Notes: generated from the letters alone by a model not told the origin. Counted from the stretch's first letter, positions 26,078 to 35,290 are shown. The stretch: DNA of 64,000 nt from Vagococcus bubulae (GCF_003950315.1 NZ_NGJT01000005.1:1-64000); one strand, 5' to 3'. Program-made: numbers and translations.

Positions 26078-27394
26078 GTGAAAAACACAAACTCAATAAA
26101 ACGTACGATAAAAATGTTAATTATCAATATCTTAGTTATCGCTCTTGTTTTTATCGGATTCTATTATATGCGAGGCAATAGCCAAATCGCAACCGTTGGA
26201 ACAACTGCTTTAAACGTCAGAGAAAAACCCGATGCCTTCTCTACTGTTATCACACAAGTTCATAAAGAAGACAAAGTCACTATCTCTGATCAGAAAAATA
26301 ACTGGTTCAAAATACAAACAGCAGATAAAACAGTTGGCTGGGTACCAGATTGGTTACTTTTTGATGGAACAAGTGGACCCTATACTAATCTTAGTGCTTT
26401 AATATCTAAACGAAACATCGAACTAAAAAAAGAGAATTCTGAAAATAGTAAAACCATTAAAACACTGAAAAAAAATGAACATGTTAATGCCACTCTTGAG
26501 TTAAATGGTTGGGTGAGGATTTATAGTGATGGGGATTATGGATGGGTGCCAAACGACTGCTTAACTATCCAAAAAAATCGCCCAAACAAATACAAAGAGA
26601 ATCAAGCACTTCATGTTGCTACTACTGCTGCTTTTTTAATGAGTGACAATTCAACTTCTAGTAAAAAAGGAAACTTATTAAAATATGGCGATTCTCTTAC
26701 TTATGTATCTGAAACCGAAAATGGTTGGATGAAAGTTAAAACAAAAGACGGAAAATCTGGTTTCCTTAATTCCTGGCAAGTCACGTCTAGAAAAATATCT
26801 AGCAAAGAGAACAAACCTGGTATTCCAATGCCAGAGTTTACCATTATGTTAGATCCAGGTCACGGTGGAGATGATCCAGGTGCTCAAACAACAGATGGCA
26901 ACACTCTTGAAAAAGATGTTACTTTAAAAACAGCCTTAGCTGTTAGAAAAGAATTACAGTCTCATGGATTTAATGTTTTAATGACTCATGATACAGATAA
27001 ATTTGTTTCTCTAACAGATATTGGAAAAATTAGTTCTTCTAGTCAAGCAAATGCGTTTATTAGTTTCCACTATGATTCTAGCGCACAACCAAATACCGCT
27101 TCTGGAACCACAACATTTTACAGAAAAGATGGCAGTAAAATGTTAGCTCAATCCATCAATGATAGTATTGCCAATATTTTACCACTGGATAATAGAGGCT
27201 TTGGAAAACAAGATTACCAAGTTCTAAGAGAAAATTCGAAACCAGCTGTTTTACTTGAACTGGGATATATTAATAATGATTTTGATGCTTCTTATATTAC
27301 GAATAAAAAATACCATCAAAAAATCGGTGAAGCTGTGTATGATGGCCTCATGCATTATATAGAAGAAAAAAGTAGCCAAGGTGCTGAAAACTAA
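26078..27394 (+). CDS. N-acetylmuramoyl-L-alanine amidase with SH3b domains, membrane-anchored
   Basis: A 438-residue cell-wall hydrolase. Residues 11-30 form an uncleaved signal anchor. Three bacterial SH3 domains follow (about 37-90, 100-155, 170-230), each ending with a GWV or GFL pattern. The Amidase_3 catalytic domain (about 250-430) has its Zn ligands in DPGHGGDDPG, NTLEKDV and SFHYDSS, and the catalytic Glu in LLELGYINN. It cleaves the bond between MurNAc and the stem peptide. GTG 26078 follows CGAGGT; the ATG two bases earlier is out of frame. It is convergent with another cell-wall gene. Confidence 0.9.
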   Translation: MKNTNSIKRTIKMLIINILVIALVFIGFYYMRGNSQIATVGTTALNVREKPDAFSTVITQVHKEDKVTISDQKNNWFKIQTADKTVGWVPDWLLFDGTSGPYTNLSALISKRNIELKKENSENSKTIKTLKKNEHVNATLELNGWVRIYSDGDYGWVPNDCLTIQKNRPNKYKENQALHVATTAAFLMSDNSTSSKKGNLLKYGDSLTYVSETENGWMKVKTKDGKSGFLNSWQVTSRKISSKENKPGIPMPEFTIMLDPGHGGDDPGAQTTDGNTLEKDVTLKTALAVRKELQSHGFNVLMTHDTDKFVSLTDIGKISSSSQANAFISFHYDSSAQPNTASGTTTFYRKDGSKMLAQSINDSIANILPLDNRGFGKQDYQVLRENSKPAVLLELGYINNDFDASYITNKKYHQKIGEAVYDGLMHYIEEKSSQGAEN

Positions 27395-27437
27395 AAAAGT
27401 ATCAACCAACAAATGACTTGTTGGTTGATACTTTTTT
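27393..27437. terminator. Perfect 20-bp bidirectional terminator
   Basis: The stem 27393-27412 pairs without mismatch to 27418-27437 across the loop ATGAC, with A and T runs at both edges. It serves two convergent cell-wall genes and includes bases of both stop codons. Confidence 0.93.
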
Positions 27438-28521
27438 ATTGAACGGTTACTGTGACTGTTCGTCTTCCCCACTGTAAACATTCTGCTACTGTATTAAAAT
27501 GAACATCAATAATATTTCCTTTAATTGCACCACCTGTGTCTCCAGCAATAGCAAACCCATATCCTGACACTTCTACTAATGAGTTTAATGGAATCACACT
27601 TGGATCAACTGCAATAACACGAGAATTTTGTCTTAAATCAATTCCTGTTGCTGTATAAGGAGTTAATCCTGCTTCACTATATGAATACGCTGTTGATTGC
27701 ATAGTTAAAACCCGTCCATTACCACTTGACGCTGGTTTATCTGTAGATACAGGAGTTATACTTGCGGAATTATTAGCTTCCGTCTTATTACTATCTGTTG
27801 CCTGAGCTGTCGCATTAGATGCAGTTGTTGTATTTTCTTTTGTTGCTTCTTTAGCCTCTTGTGCTTTTTTAGCTAATTCTTTTTCTTTGGCTGCTTGTGC
27901 TTCTTTTATGACACGTTCTTCCGATAACTTTTTCAATGTTGCTTCGTTATCAGCCAGTTCTTTTTTCAAATCATTTACTTGTGCTTCTAATGCCACTTTA
28001 TCTGCCTCTACTCTAGATTGTTTCTCAGATAAAATTTGTTGGTCCATTACTAATTCTTCTCTTAATTTTTCCAACTTTTCTGTATCTGTTTCTAATGTAT
28101 CAATTTTAGACTTTTCAGCTGTTTGTAAAACGGACATCGCATAAGCTCGACTAATCAAATCTGACACGCTGTTCGCATTTAACAGTGTATCAACCATTGT
28201 TGTACTCTTTTCGTTGGTTTGGATAGTTTTCATACGAGAAGCTATCATCTCTTTGCGTTTATCCATGCTACGTTTTGTTTTTTCAATTTGTTGTTGTGTA
28301 GACAATATCTTTGTTTCGGTATCGACTACCTCTGATTTTAATTCTTCTAAAGCTTTATAATTTTTATTCACATTATCAAGCGCACTATCGATTTTTTGAC
28401 TAATCTCAACGCTTTGTTTTTTGACTTCATCTTCACTTGTTGCTGCAAATAACGACACTGGCATGCTCGTTAACATCACTAAGCACAATAAACCAGTTAC
28501 GGCTTTTTTATAATTCAACAA
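27436..28521 (-). CDS. Secreted coiled-coil protein with C-terminal 3D domain (putative peptidoglycan hydrolase)
   Basis: A 361-residue exported protein. The signal peptide (about 1-26) ends near LFAATSED. A long coiled coil (about 30-215, resembling the CwlO/PcsB N-terminal region) is followed by an Ala/Thr/Asn-rich linker (about 220-265). The C-terminal 3D domain (about 268-361) has its three Asp motifs in GIDLRQN, IAVDPSVIPL and AGDTGGAI-KGNIIDVHF. 3D domains are related to lytic transglycosylase MltA; some act as resuscitation-factor-type muralytic enzymes. Translation starts at a TTG (28521 or the next codon) after AAAGGTG. Confidence 0.85.
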   Translation of the reverse strand: MLNYKKAVTGLLCLVMLTSMPVSLFAATSEDEVKKQSVEISQKIDSALDNVNKNYKALEELKSEVVDTETKILSTQQQIEKTKRSMDKRKEMIASRMKTIQTNEKSTTMVDTLLNANSVSDLISRAYAMSVLQTAEKSKIDTLETDTEKLEKLREELVMDQQILSEKQSRVEADKVALEAQVNDLKKELADNEATLKKLSEERVIKEAQAAKEKELAKKAQEAKEATKENTTTASNATAQATDSNKTEANNSASITPVSTDKPASSGNGRVLTMQSTAYSYSEAGLTPYTATGIDLRQNSRVIAVDPSVIPLNSLVEVSGYGFAIAGDTGGAIKGNIIDVHFNTVAECLQWGRRTVTVTVQ

Positions 28522-28667
28522 TCGCCAACACCTTTCATTTAATAACGTTCACTTTTTATCTTTCCTAATTATACAAGAACGACACATACTTAATATGACA
28601 ATCTCTTTACAAATTGTTACAAATTAAGGTATTCTATTATACAAATGTAATAGTGAGGAGTAATTTT

Positions 28668-29144
28668 ATGACAAACATCTATTTTGCAAGCCCATTATTT
28701 TCTAACATGGAGAAACATTACAATGCATCTTTAGTCAAACAAATTAGAAAAACTTATCCTGACGTTTCTGTGTATTTACCTCAAGAACAAATGGAAATCA
28801 ACAATAAAGAAAGTTATGCAGACTCAAAAATGATTGCCACCTATGATACAAAAGCCTTACTAGACAGTCAATTAATGATTGCTATACTCGACGGTGTCAG
28901 CATTGATGTCGGCGTAGCTTCTGAAATCGGTGTGGCCTACCAAGCAGGTATTCCTATTCTTGGATTGTTCACCGATAGTAGACAGCAAGGTTCTGATAAC
29001 CAACAAAAAATAACAGCATTAAAAGACGTAGCAGAATCTCAATTTCCTTATGTTAACCTTTACACTGTGGGGTTGATTAAATTAAACGGACAAGTAGTCA
29101 ATACTGAGGAAGCACTTTTAGACACCATTCAAACCTATATTTAA
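28668..29144 (+). CDS. Nucleoside 2-deoxyribosyltransferase
   Basis: A 158-residue member of the nucleoside deoxyribosyltransferase family, opening with MTNIYFASPLFS. The middle has LLDSQLMIAILDGVSIDVGVASEIGVAYQAG, with the catalytic Glu in ASEIG. It exchanges bases between deoxyribonucleosides (purine/pyrimidine salvage). ATG 28668 follows GTGAGGAG; the frame is open further upstream but without a ribosome site. A short hairpin follows the gene. Confidence 0.85.
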   Translation: MTNIYFASPLFSNMEKHYNASLVKQIRKTYPDVSVYLPQEQMEINNKESYADSKMIATYDTKALLDSQLMIAILDGVSIDVGVASEIGVAYQAGIPILGLFTDSRQQGSDNQQKITALKDVAESQFPYVNLYTVGLIKLNGQVVNTEEALLDTIQTYI

Positions 29145-29146
29145 CA

Positions 29147-29191
29147 TTAGCGAACATCTTATCCATCGTTTTGGTATAGGTTGTTCGCTAA
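29147..29191. terminator. Hairpin after the deoxyribosyltransferase gene
   Basis: TTAGCGAACA (29147-29156) pairs with TGTTCGCTAA (29182-29191). The tail AAATC is not T-rich on the plus strand, so termination is uncertain. Confidence 0.4.
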
Positions 29192-29229
29192 AATCATGTT
29201 AACCTATTAAAAGAAAGGATGTGACCCCA

Positions 29230-30939
29230 TTGTCAGTATTTTCTTATGCGAAAAAATATAAAAAACAACTTATTTTAGGCCCAACATTTAAACTAATGGA
29301 AGCGATATTTGAATTAACGCTACCTTTATTTATGGCTTATTTGATTGATTCTGGTATTCGAGAAAAAAATATGTCCGTTGTCTACTCTGCAACCCTGTAT
29401 ATGTTAGGTTTATCTGTATTAGGATTAGCCTGTGTTTTAATTTGCCAGTATTATGCTTCTGTTGCCTCTCAAGGATTCGGAACTGAATTAAGGCTTGCAG
29501 TTGTCAAAAAAATCACGCAATTTTCTCACACAGAAATAGATGAATTTGGACCTGATACTTTTTTAACTCGAACCATAAACGACGTTAACCAACTACAACT
29601 CGCTTTAGCGATGTTAATACGGTTAGTGATACGCGCACCCTTTTTAAGTATCGGCTCAATCGTCATGGCTTTTACGATTAACCCTTCAATGGGATTTATT
29701 TTCTTATTAACCGTTCCTATTTTTTCATTTATTCTATACCTTTTAATGAGCAAAACAGTTCCTAAATATAAACAAGTTTTAACAACGATAGATGAATTAA
29801 ATACTGTCACAAGTGAACAATTAACTGGCGTTAAAGTCATTCGCGCTTTTGGTAATGAATCATTGATGGAAGAAAAATCAAATCGCGTCAGTGAGCGACT
29901 TGCCGATCGTTATTTGGATATGACCAAACTATCCGCTTTAATGTCTCCTTTAACCCTTTTTATAACAAACATTATCATTGCTTTAATCTTATGGGTTGGA
30001 GATATTAATGTTTCTATTGGAAACTTACAAACCGGTGATATTGTGGCTTTAATTAATTATATGTTGCAATTATTAGCTGCTTTGATTGTTGTAGCGAATT
30101 TAGTGACTATTTTTGTTCGAGCTTTTTCCGCCAAAAATCGGGTAGAAGAGTTACTCAATACAACACCAAGCATTCCCACACATAAAGCCAATCAATTACT
30201 TACTTTTCAAGCTGATATAACCCTTGCATTTGATCAGGTGTCATTTCACTATCCTGATACAACACAAAATGTGTTACAAAACATTCATTTTGACTTAAAA
30301 AAAGGACAACAATTAGGGATTGTCGGACCAACAGGGAGTGGAAAAACAACATTAGTGGAGTTGATTCAAAAATTCTACTTGCCATCAACAGGTAATATTT
30401 TATTAGATAACCAAAATATCCTTGATCTAACCACTGGTGATATTAAACAATCTATTCGATATGTTTCCCAAAAAAGTGTCATTTTTTCTGGAACAATTAA
30501 AAGCAACTTAACGATGGGATTTCCTAATGCTACTGAAGAAGAGTGTTGGACCGCTTTAAAATGGGCTGACTGCTTAGAATTTGTGGATGATTTGAATATG
30601 CCCACTGCTGAAAATGGTACAAATTTCTCAGGTGGACAACGTCAACGATTAGCAATTGCTCGTGCTTTAATCAGTCGTCCTGCTATTTTAATATTGGATG
30701 ATTCATTAAGTGCCCTTGACTATAAAACAGATTTGACTATTCGACAAACACTTGCCTCTTTAACTTTTATTAAAAATAGCATTATTATTTCTCAACGTAT
30801 TTCATCGGTTAAAGAATCAGATCACCTTTTAGTTTTAAATCAAGGAACCCTTGTCGCTCAAGGAACTCATGCAGAACTTATGGATGAATCACCTTTCTAT
30901 CAACAAATTGTCGCGTCTCAATCAAAGGAGGAGGAATAA
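29230..30939 (+). CDS. Heterodimeric ABC exporter subunit with degenerate ATP site
   Basis: About 569 residues: an N-terminal six-helix exporter domain (about 10-310) and a C-terminal ATPase. Walker A is GPTGSGKTT, the signature FSGGQRQR, and Walker B LILDDSLSALD. The catalytic Glu after Walker B is replaced by Asp, as in the non-catalytic-site subunit of heterodimeric exporters such as LmrCD, BmrCD and EfrCD. The start is TTG 29230 or GTG 29221; the GTG lies too close to AAAGGA. It is followed 3 bp later by its partner. Likely a multidrug or lipid exporter; substrate unknown. Confidence 0.85.
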   Translation: MSVFSYAKKYKKQLILGPTFKLMEAIFELTLPLFMAYLIDSGIREKNMSVVYSATLYMLGLSVLGLACVLICQYYASVASQGFGTELRLAVVKKITQFSHTEIDEFGPDTFLTRTINDVNQLQLALAMLIRLVIRAPFLSIGSIVMAFTINPSMGFIFLLTVPIFSFILYLLMSKTVPKYKQVLTTIDELNTVTSEQLTGVKVIRAFGNESLMEEKSNRVSERLADRYLDMTKLSALMSPLTLFITNIIIALILWVGDINVSIGNLQTGDIVALINYMLQLLAALIVVANLVTIFVRAFSAKNRVEELLNTTPSIPTHKANQLLTFQADITLAFDQVSFHYPDTTQNVLQNIHFDLKKGQQLGIVGPTGSGKTTLVELIQKFYLPSTGNILLDNQNILDLTTGDIKQSIRYVSQKSVIFSGTIKSNLTMGFPNATEEECWTALKWADCLEFVDDLNMPTAENGTNFSGGQRQRLAIARALISRPAILILDDSLSALDYKTDLTIRQTLASLTFIKNSIIISQRISSVKESDHLLVLNQGTLVAQGTHAELMDESPFYQQIVASQSKEEE

Positions 30940-30942
30940 CAA

Positions 30943-32676
30943 ATGTTTAAACAAATGATAACTAAATTTTCTCCTTACTTACATCCATTTAAAAAAGCCA
31001 TTTTGCTGAATGCTCTATTAAGTATCTTTTATGGACTATCAAGCGTGTTGGTTACCATGTACATCGGAAAAGCGATTGATAGCATGAGTCAAACAAATAA
31101 ACATGACTTAACAAGAAACATCATGATGATTGTATTTCTTACGTTTGTGTCTGCTCTTAGTTTTTACTTTTTGCAACGTATCAGTCAATACATTGCATAC
31201 ACTTCAATGAAACAAGTCAGAAAAGAAGCCTATCATAAATTAAACAACTTACCTATGAATTATTTTGATACACACTCTCATGGTGATACAATGAATCGTT
31301 TTAGTACAGATTTAGATTATATTTCTGAAGCATTGCTTGCTTTATTTAACCAGCTATTTCCAAGTATCACGATTATTATCGTCGCACTAGGCATTATGCT
31401 TTCTTTAAATGTCATGCTAACTGGCATTGTTTTACTGATTACGTTAGGAATGTTTGGCGTCAATGTCGCGATTGTAAAAAAAGGACAACCTTATTTCAAT
31501 ACACAGCAACAAATACTAGGAGAGATGTCTGGTTATATTAACGAACAATTCAATCAATTAAAAACAATCAAATCTTATGAATACGAAGAAACAGTGATTC
31601 AACAGTTTCAACAAATGAATGAGTCCCTTCAATATACAGGACAAAAAGCGCAATTCATCTCTTCTTTAACCAATCCTTTATCACGTTTTATCGATCATAT
31701 TGGTTATTTGCTGATTGGTTTTGTGAGTGGCATCCTTATCTTACAATTTCCACTTCCACTATCACTTGGTATTTTGTCCAGTTTTATCATCTATTCTGGA
31801 CAGTTTTCTAAACCCTTGATTGAACTATCTAGTATTACTACTCAGCTACAAACCGCTGTCTCTAGTACCAAACGGATTAACGATCTACTTAATGAAACTG
31901 AAGAAAAAACAGGTACGCAACCGATGACAGACACTTTTTCTCCAAAAGGATATGTCACCTTTTCTCATGTTTATTTTTCTTATCAGGCAGAAAATCCTTT
32001 AATTGAAGATTTTAATTTAGAAGTCAAACCTGGACAGACTGTCGCGATTGTAGGAAAAACTGGTGCTGGAAAATCAACATTAGTTAATCTCTTAATGAAC
32101 TTCTATCCACTTGATAAAGGGGAAATCACAATAGATTCCATTCCCATTACTAATCTGTCTAATCATGAATTACGACAATCTTTTGGAATGGTTCTTCAAG
32201 AGACGTGGCTTTTCCAAGGAACGATTTGGGAGAATCTTATTTTTGGTAATCCTAATGCAACGAAAGAACATGTCATCCATGCTTGTAAAGAAGCAAATAT
32301 CTATTACTTTATTGAGCAATTACCAAATGGATTTCAAACACTTTTAGGTAAATCTGGCGTCTTACTATCTGAAGGCCAAAAACAACTATTTACCATTGCC
32401 AGAACCATGATTAGTCAGCCTCCTATGCTTATCTTAGATGAAGCAACAAGCTCAATTGATACACTAACTGAACAACATATTCAAACAGCCTTCAACAAAA
32501 TGATGCAAGGTAAAACAAGTTTTATCATTGCTCATAGATTATCAACGATAAAAAAAGCGGATATTATCCTTGTCATGGATAAAGGAAAAATCATTGAAAC
32601 AGGAACACACAATGACCTATTAAACAAACAGAATGGCGCCTACTCTAGTTTGTATCATTCTCAATTTAGCCATTAA
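30943..32676 (+). CDS. Heterodimeric ABC exporter subunit, partner with catalytic Glu
   Basis: A 577-residue exporter half-transporter. Six TM helices (about 15-310) precede the ATPase: Walker A GKTGAGKST, Walker B LILDEATSSID with the catalytic Glu, and the signature loop LLSEGQKQL, which departs from LSGGQ. This complements its neighbour: one complete ATP site forms from this Walker A/B and the neighbour's FSGGQ, and one degenerate site from the other halves. A strong AAAGGAGGAGG site precedes ATG 30943. Confidence 0.88.
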   Translation: MFKQMITKFSPYLHPFKKAILLNALLSIFYGLSSVLVTMYIGKAIDSMSQTNKHDLTRNIMMIVFLTFVSALSFYFLQRISQYIAYTSMKQVRKEAYHKLNNLPMNYFDTHSHGDTMNRFSTDLDYISEALLALFNQLFPSITIIIVALGIMLSLNVMLTGIVLLITLGMFGVNVAIVKKGQPYFNTQQQILGEMSGYINEQFNQLKTIKSYEYEETVIQQFQQMNESLQYTGQKAQFISSLTNPLSRFIDHIGYLLIGFVSGILILQFPLPLSLGILSSFIIYSGQFSKPLIELSSITTQLQTAVSSTKRINDLLNETEEKTGTQPMTDTFSPKGYVTFSHVYFSYQAENPLIEDFNLEVKPGQTVAIVGKTGAGKSTLVNLLMNFYPLDKGEITIDSIPITNLSNHELRQSFGMVLQETWLFQGTIWENLIFGNPNATKEHVIHACKEANIYYFIEQLPNGFQTLLGKSGVLLSEGQKQLFTIARTMISQPPMLILDEATSSIDTLTEQHIQTAFNKMMQGKTSFIIAHRLSTIKKADIILVMDKGKIIETGTHNDLLNKQNGAYSSLYHSQFSH

Positions 32677-32739
32677 AAAAACACATACTCTAGATATTAG
32701 CTACTTTCTAAGCTTAAACTAGAGTATGTGTGTTTATTT
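32676..32739. terminator. Bidirectional terminator after the ABC exporter
   Basis: AACACATACTCTAG (32679-32692) pairs with 32719-32734 with one small bulge. A-rich on the left and T-rich on the right, between convergent genes. Confidence 0.8.
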
Positions 32740-33225
32740 TACAGATTTCATGTTTGCTTCAATTTTCTTTACTGAATCAAGAGCCAACATCAACCCAATC
32801 GTTTCTGGTTCACTTGATTTTTCAAATACAGTGATTTCATAAGCATCACCTAATCCTGTCCAACGATTACGGACTTTTGATACTTTACGATAACCTGACA
32901 TAACATCAAAATCCATTGACCACCAATCATCGTATACTTCAAAATTTTCACTGGTTATTTTAAAAGACATCATTGATAAAGATTCTGACTGTTCTACTGT
33001 AAACATAATTCGTTCATTTACAATAACATCTAAACATGGCAATGTTGTGCCGACATGTTTTTCAACACGCGCAATCTCTTCTTGTTTGGTATTAGATACA
33101 CGATAACAAGTTAAACCATTGTCATTAAAACTGTCAACAGAATAGACTTTATCTCCATTTCTCGTAATAATTTCTTTTTGGTTTTCATTAGTATAATCTT
33201 CTTTTAACATAAATAGTTGACGCAT
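32734..33225 (-). CDS. LURP-one/Tubby-C-like family protein
   Basis: A 163-residue protein with the strand-rich pattern of the LURP-one-related (Tubby C-terminal-like) family: MRQLFMLKEDYTNENQKEIIT, then VYSVDSFNDNG, then LPCLDVIVNERI, and a C-terminal helix (DSVKKIEANMK). Bacterial members are uncharacterised. ATG 33225 follows AGAGGTG; an in-frame extension to 33288 lacks a site. An extended -10, TGGTATAAT (minus, about 33250-33258), lies just upstream, so it can be transcribed separately from the YjjG-type gene 72 bp before it. Confidence 0.72.
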   Translation of the reverse strand: MRQLFMLKEDYTNENQKEIITRNGDKVYSVDSFNDNGLTCYRVSNTKQEEIARVEKHVGTTLPCLDVIVNERIMFTVEQSESLSMMSFKITSENFEVYDDWWSMDFDVMSGYRKVSKVRNRWTGLGDAYEITVFEKSSEPETIGLMLALDSVKKIEANMKSVK

Positions 33226-33297
33226 AAACGCACACCTCTTTAATAGTTTATTATACCAATCAAACGATTCCCCATACCTAACTGTCACTCTTTTTTG

Positions 33298-33978
33298 TTA
33301 AACCAGTGCTAAAATTTCTGATAAATTATCAACTTTTTTAGTATAGATTTTATCTGTCGTCTCAGCTCCATTACTAAGCCATATGGAATCAATTCCCACA
33401 CGTTTAGCTCCCTCAATATCTGATGACAAGCTATCACCAATCATCACGGCAGTTGATAAATCTATAATTCTAGCATCATTAAAAATATAATCAAAGAAAC
33501 GAACATCGGGTTTTTCAAATCCAACTTCCTCAGAAATATACAACTCATCGAATAAATCTGTCATGTTTGCACTAGCTAGACGTTTGCGTTGTGTCTGACC
33601 AACACCATTTGTTCCAGCAAAAATGGTATAACCTTGCGATTTTAGTTGAGTTAATAAACTCATTGCCCCATTTATGACATCATTTCTCTCTTCAAGAAAA
33701 CCTCGATACTGTTTATCAACTAATACACCATCAACAACAATATTGTTTGCTAAAAAGAATCGTTTAAAACGCTCCTTTAAAACAACATCCTTACTGATTT
33801 TACCATCTTCTAACTGCTCCCACAAGTCATGATTGATTTCTTTATATTGATTAAATGTGTTTTCATTAAAAACCACACCATAAGTAGCAAATACTTTTTG
33901 TAGTGCGTAGTATTCAGAGCGGCTAAAATCGAGCAACGTATTATCTATATCAAATATAATATATTGGTATTTTTTCAT
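33298..33978 (-). CDS. YjjG-family noncanonical pyrimidine nucleotidase (HAD)
   Basis: A 226-residue HAD hydrolase. Motif I is IFDIDNTLLDF at residues 7-17, motif II GTNG, and motif IV MIGDSLSSDIEGAKRVG. The helical C1 cap lies at about 20-90. The FDxDNTLLDF form is that of YjjG/YfnB 5'-nucleotidases, which clear noncanonical pyrimidine nucleotides. It faces the LURP-one gene in the same direction. Confidence 0.85.
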   Translation of the reverse strand: MKKYQYIIFDIDNTLLDFSRSEYYALQKVFATYGVVFNENTFNQYKEINHDLWEQLEDGKISKDVVLKERFKRFFLANNIVVDGVLVDKQYRGFLEERNDVINGAMSLLTQLKSQGYTIFAGTNGVGQTQRKRLASANMTDLFDELYISEEVGFEKPDVRFFDYIFNDARIIDLSTAVMIGDSLSSDIEGAKRVGIDSIWLSNGAETTDKIYTKKVDNLSEILALV

Positions 33979-34020
33979 GTATACCCTCCTTTTTTTCTAC
34001 CTATCATACTTTATAACATA

Positions 34021-34058
34021 AAAAAAAGCAGTGTGTCCATATACACTCTGCTTTTTGT
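34021..34058 (-). terminator. Terminator after folT
   Basis: AAAAAGCAG with CTGCTTTTT, inner GTGT/ACAC pairing; seven A at 34021-34027 give the T run on the minus strand. Confidence 0.8.
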
Positions 34059-34067
34059 ATGATTTTT

Positions 34068-34592
34068 TTATGAAGCAAATTTAACCAATTGCTTTTGTAT
34101 GACTTTTACATTTGCTAACCAATAAGTCCCTACAACATGAATCACTAATAAAATAAGTGAACTCACAATACGACTTGGAATATTGGCAACAATCCCTGGA
34201 CCATACATTAAGTATAACCAAAATGTATTCATCCCTAAATTTACTACAATTGTCACAATCACATTGACTGTGATAATTCGTTTTAATGTCATCTCTTTTT
34301 TATAATAGAATAATCCATATAAAAATGCTGATAAAAAGGCTGACAACGTAAACCCTGGGAAAAATCCTGCTGTTACTGGAAATAAGGTGATTCCAATAAA
34401 ATCAGCTAAGGCATTTCCTATTCCTGCCACAAGTGGCGAGAACATCATACACATCAAAACAACCGCAATAAACGTAAAACTAATACGAACAAACGGTGTT
34501 TGAATTGAAATAAATCGTGTTAACACGATTTGCAATCCCATTAATACTCCCATCAATGCGATTGACTTTGGCGTAAAATCATTTTTGCTCAT
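34068..34592 (-). CDS. folT: Folate ECF transporter S component
   Basis: A 174-residue protein with six hydrophobic segments. It matches FolT-type substrate-binding subunits: MGVLMGLQIVLTRFISIQTPFVRISFTF near the start and the loop TAGFFPGFTLSAFLSAFLYGLF. It would bind folates and dock with the shared EcfAA'T module, which is elsewhere. A THF riboswitch directly upstream on the same strand strongly supports the substrate. ATG follows AAGGAGA. Confidence 0.92.
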   Translation of the reverse strand: MSKNDFTPKSIALMGVLMGLQIVLTRFISIQTPFVRISFTFIAVVLMCMMFSPLVAGIGNALADFIGITLFPVTAGFFPGFTLSAFLSAFLYGLFYYKKEMTLKRIITVNVIVTIVVNLGMNTFWLYLMYGPGIVANIPSRIVSSLILLVIHVVGTYWLANVKVIQKQLVKFAS

Positions 34593-34629
34593 CCTAGCAT
34601 CTCCTTTTATTTAGAGTTGCTACATCCAT

Positions 34630-34738
34630 TATGCAGCGAATGCAGAAATAAGGCCGCAAGTACTCCACTTGTACTTTTCGTCCACTAAGCAACATCCCAT
34701 CCTAGTGGCACTTGACGCTATATTTCCTACTCTGTTAT
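34630..34738 (-). ncRNA. Tetrahydrofolate (THF) riboswitch
   Basis: On the minus strand the conserved aptamer elements appear in order: GAGTAG (34733-34728), AGCGTCAAGTG, GGATGGGATGTTGC (around 34704-34689), a hairpin GTACAAGTGGAGTAC, then TGCGGCC, and a closing TGCATTCGCTGC near 34645-34633. The layout matches the THF-I class found before folT in Lactobacillales. It ends about 40 nt before folT, so it probably controls translation initiation. Confidence 0.88.
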
Positions 34739-34753
34739 TTGTTTTACATTCGT

Positions 34754-34781
34754 ACTATATCATAATGGAAAAAAATTACAA
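34754..34781 (-). promoter_or_regulatory. Promoter of the folT riboswitch transcript
   Basis: TTGTAA (34781-34776) and TATAGT (34759-34754) are 16 bp apart on the minus strand, with TGA forming an extended -10. It lies between the mgsA stop and the aptamer. Confidence 0.55.
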
Positions 34782-34796
34782 TAAAGACTATCTCAG

Positions 34797-35174
34797 TCAA
34801 ATTTCCGCCAAATTCTCTAATTCTTTAAAAAGTAATATCGCTGTACTTTTATTTGTTGCTAGAGGGATTTCATAGACATCACTTAGACGAATCAACGCAG
34901 TCACGTCTGGTTCATGTGGTTGGGCTGTTAATGGATCTCTTAAAAAAATGATCATATCCATCTCTCCTTCTGAAACGCGTGCGCCTATTTGTTGGTCTCC
35001 CCCTAAAGGTCCTGATTTAAATCGATGAACGTTTAGATCCGTTGCTTCTTGAATACGAAGTCCTGTTGTACCCGTGGCAAATAATTCATGTGTACTCAAT
35101 ACTTCCTCAAATTTTTTTGTTAATTCGACCATCTCTTGTTTCTTTTTATCATGTGCTATCAGTGCTATTTTCAT
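34797..35174 (-). CDS. mgsA: Methylglyoxal synthase
   Basis: A 125-residue enzyme, the usual MgsA size. Phosphate-binding residues are in [12 protein letters not shown] and [28 protein letters not shown] and the catalytic Asp in [14 protein letters not shown] are conserved. It converts dihydroxyacetone phosphate to methylglyoxal, a phosphate-releasing bypass of lower glycolysis. It stands alone, 23 bp before the folT promoter. Confidence 0.94.
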   Translation of the reverse strand: MKIALIAHDKKKQEMVELTKKFEEVLSTHELFATGTTGLRIQEATDLNVHRFKSGPLGGDQQIGARVSEGEMDMIIFLRDPLTAQPHEPDVTALIRLSDVYEIPLATNKSTAILLFKELENLAEI

Positions 35175-35224
35175 CTTTTCCTCTCCCTTTCGTCATATTG
35201 CCCAAAAATATAGGCATGTTTACA

Positions 35225-35254
35225 TTGTAAGCGTATTACTAAATTCATTATACT
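35225..35254 (+). promoter_or_regulatory. Promoter of the MsmK-like gene with a cre-like element
   Basis: TTGTAA (35225-35230) and TATACT (35249-35254) are 18 bp apart. TGTAAGCGTATTAC (35226-35239) matches 12 of 14 positions of the CcpA cre consensus TGNAARCGNWWWCA and covers the -35/spacer, which would allow carbon catabolite control. Confidence 0.45.
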
Positions 35255-35290
35255 GTATTTAATAAAACAAATGAAAGAAGGAAATACACT

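Noticed and set aside
34669-34875. Plus-strand frame across the THF riboswitch and mgsA end
   Set aside because: It is antisense to a clear riboswitch and gene, and its composition gives no protein family pattern.
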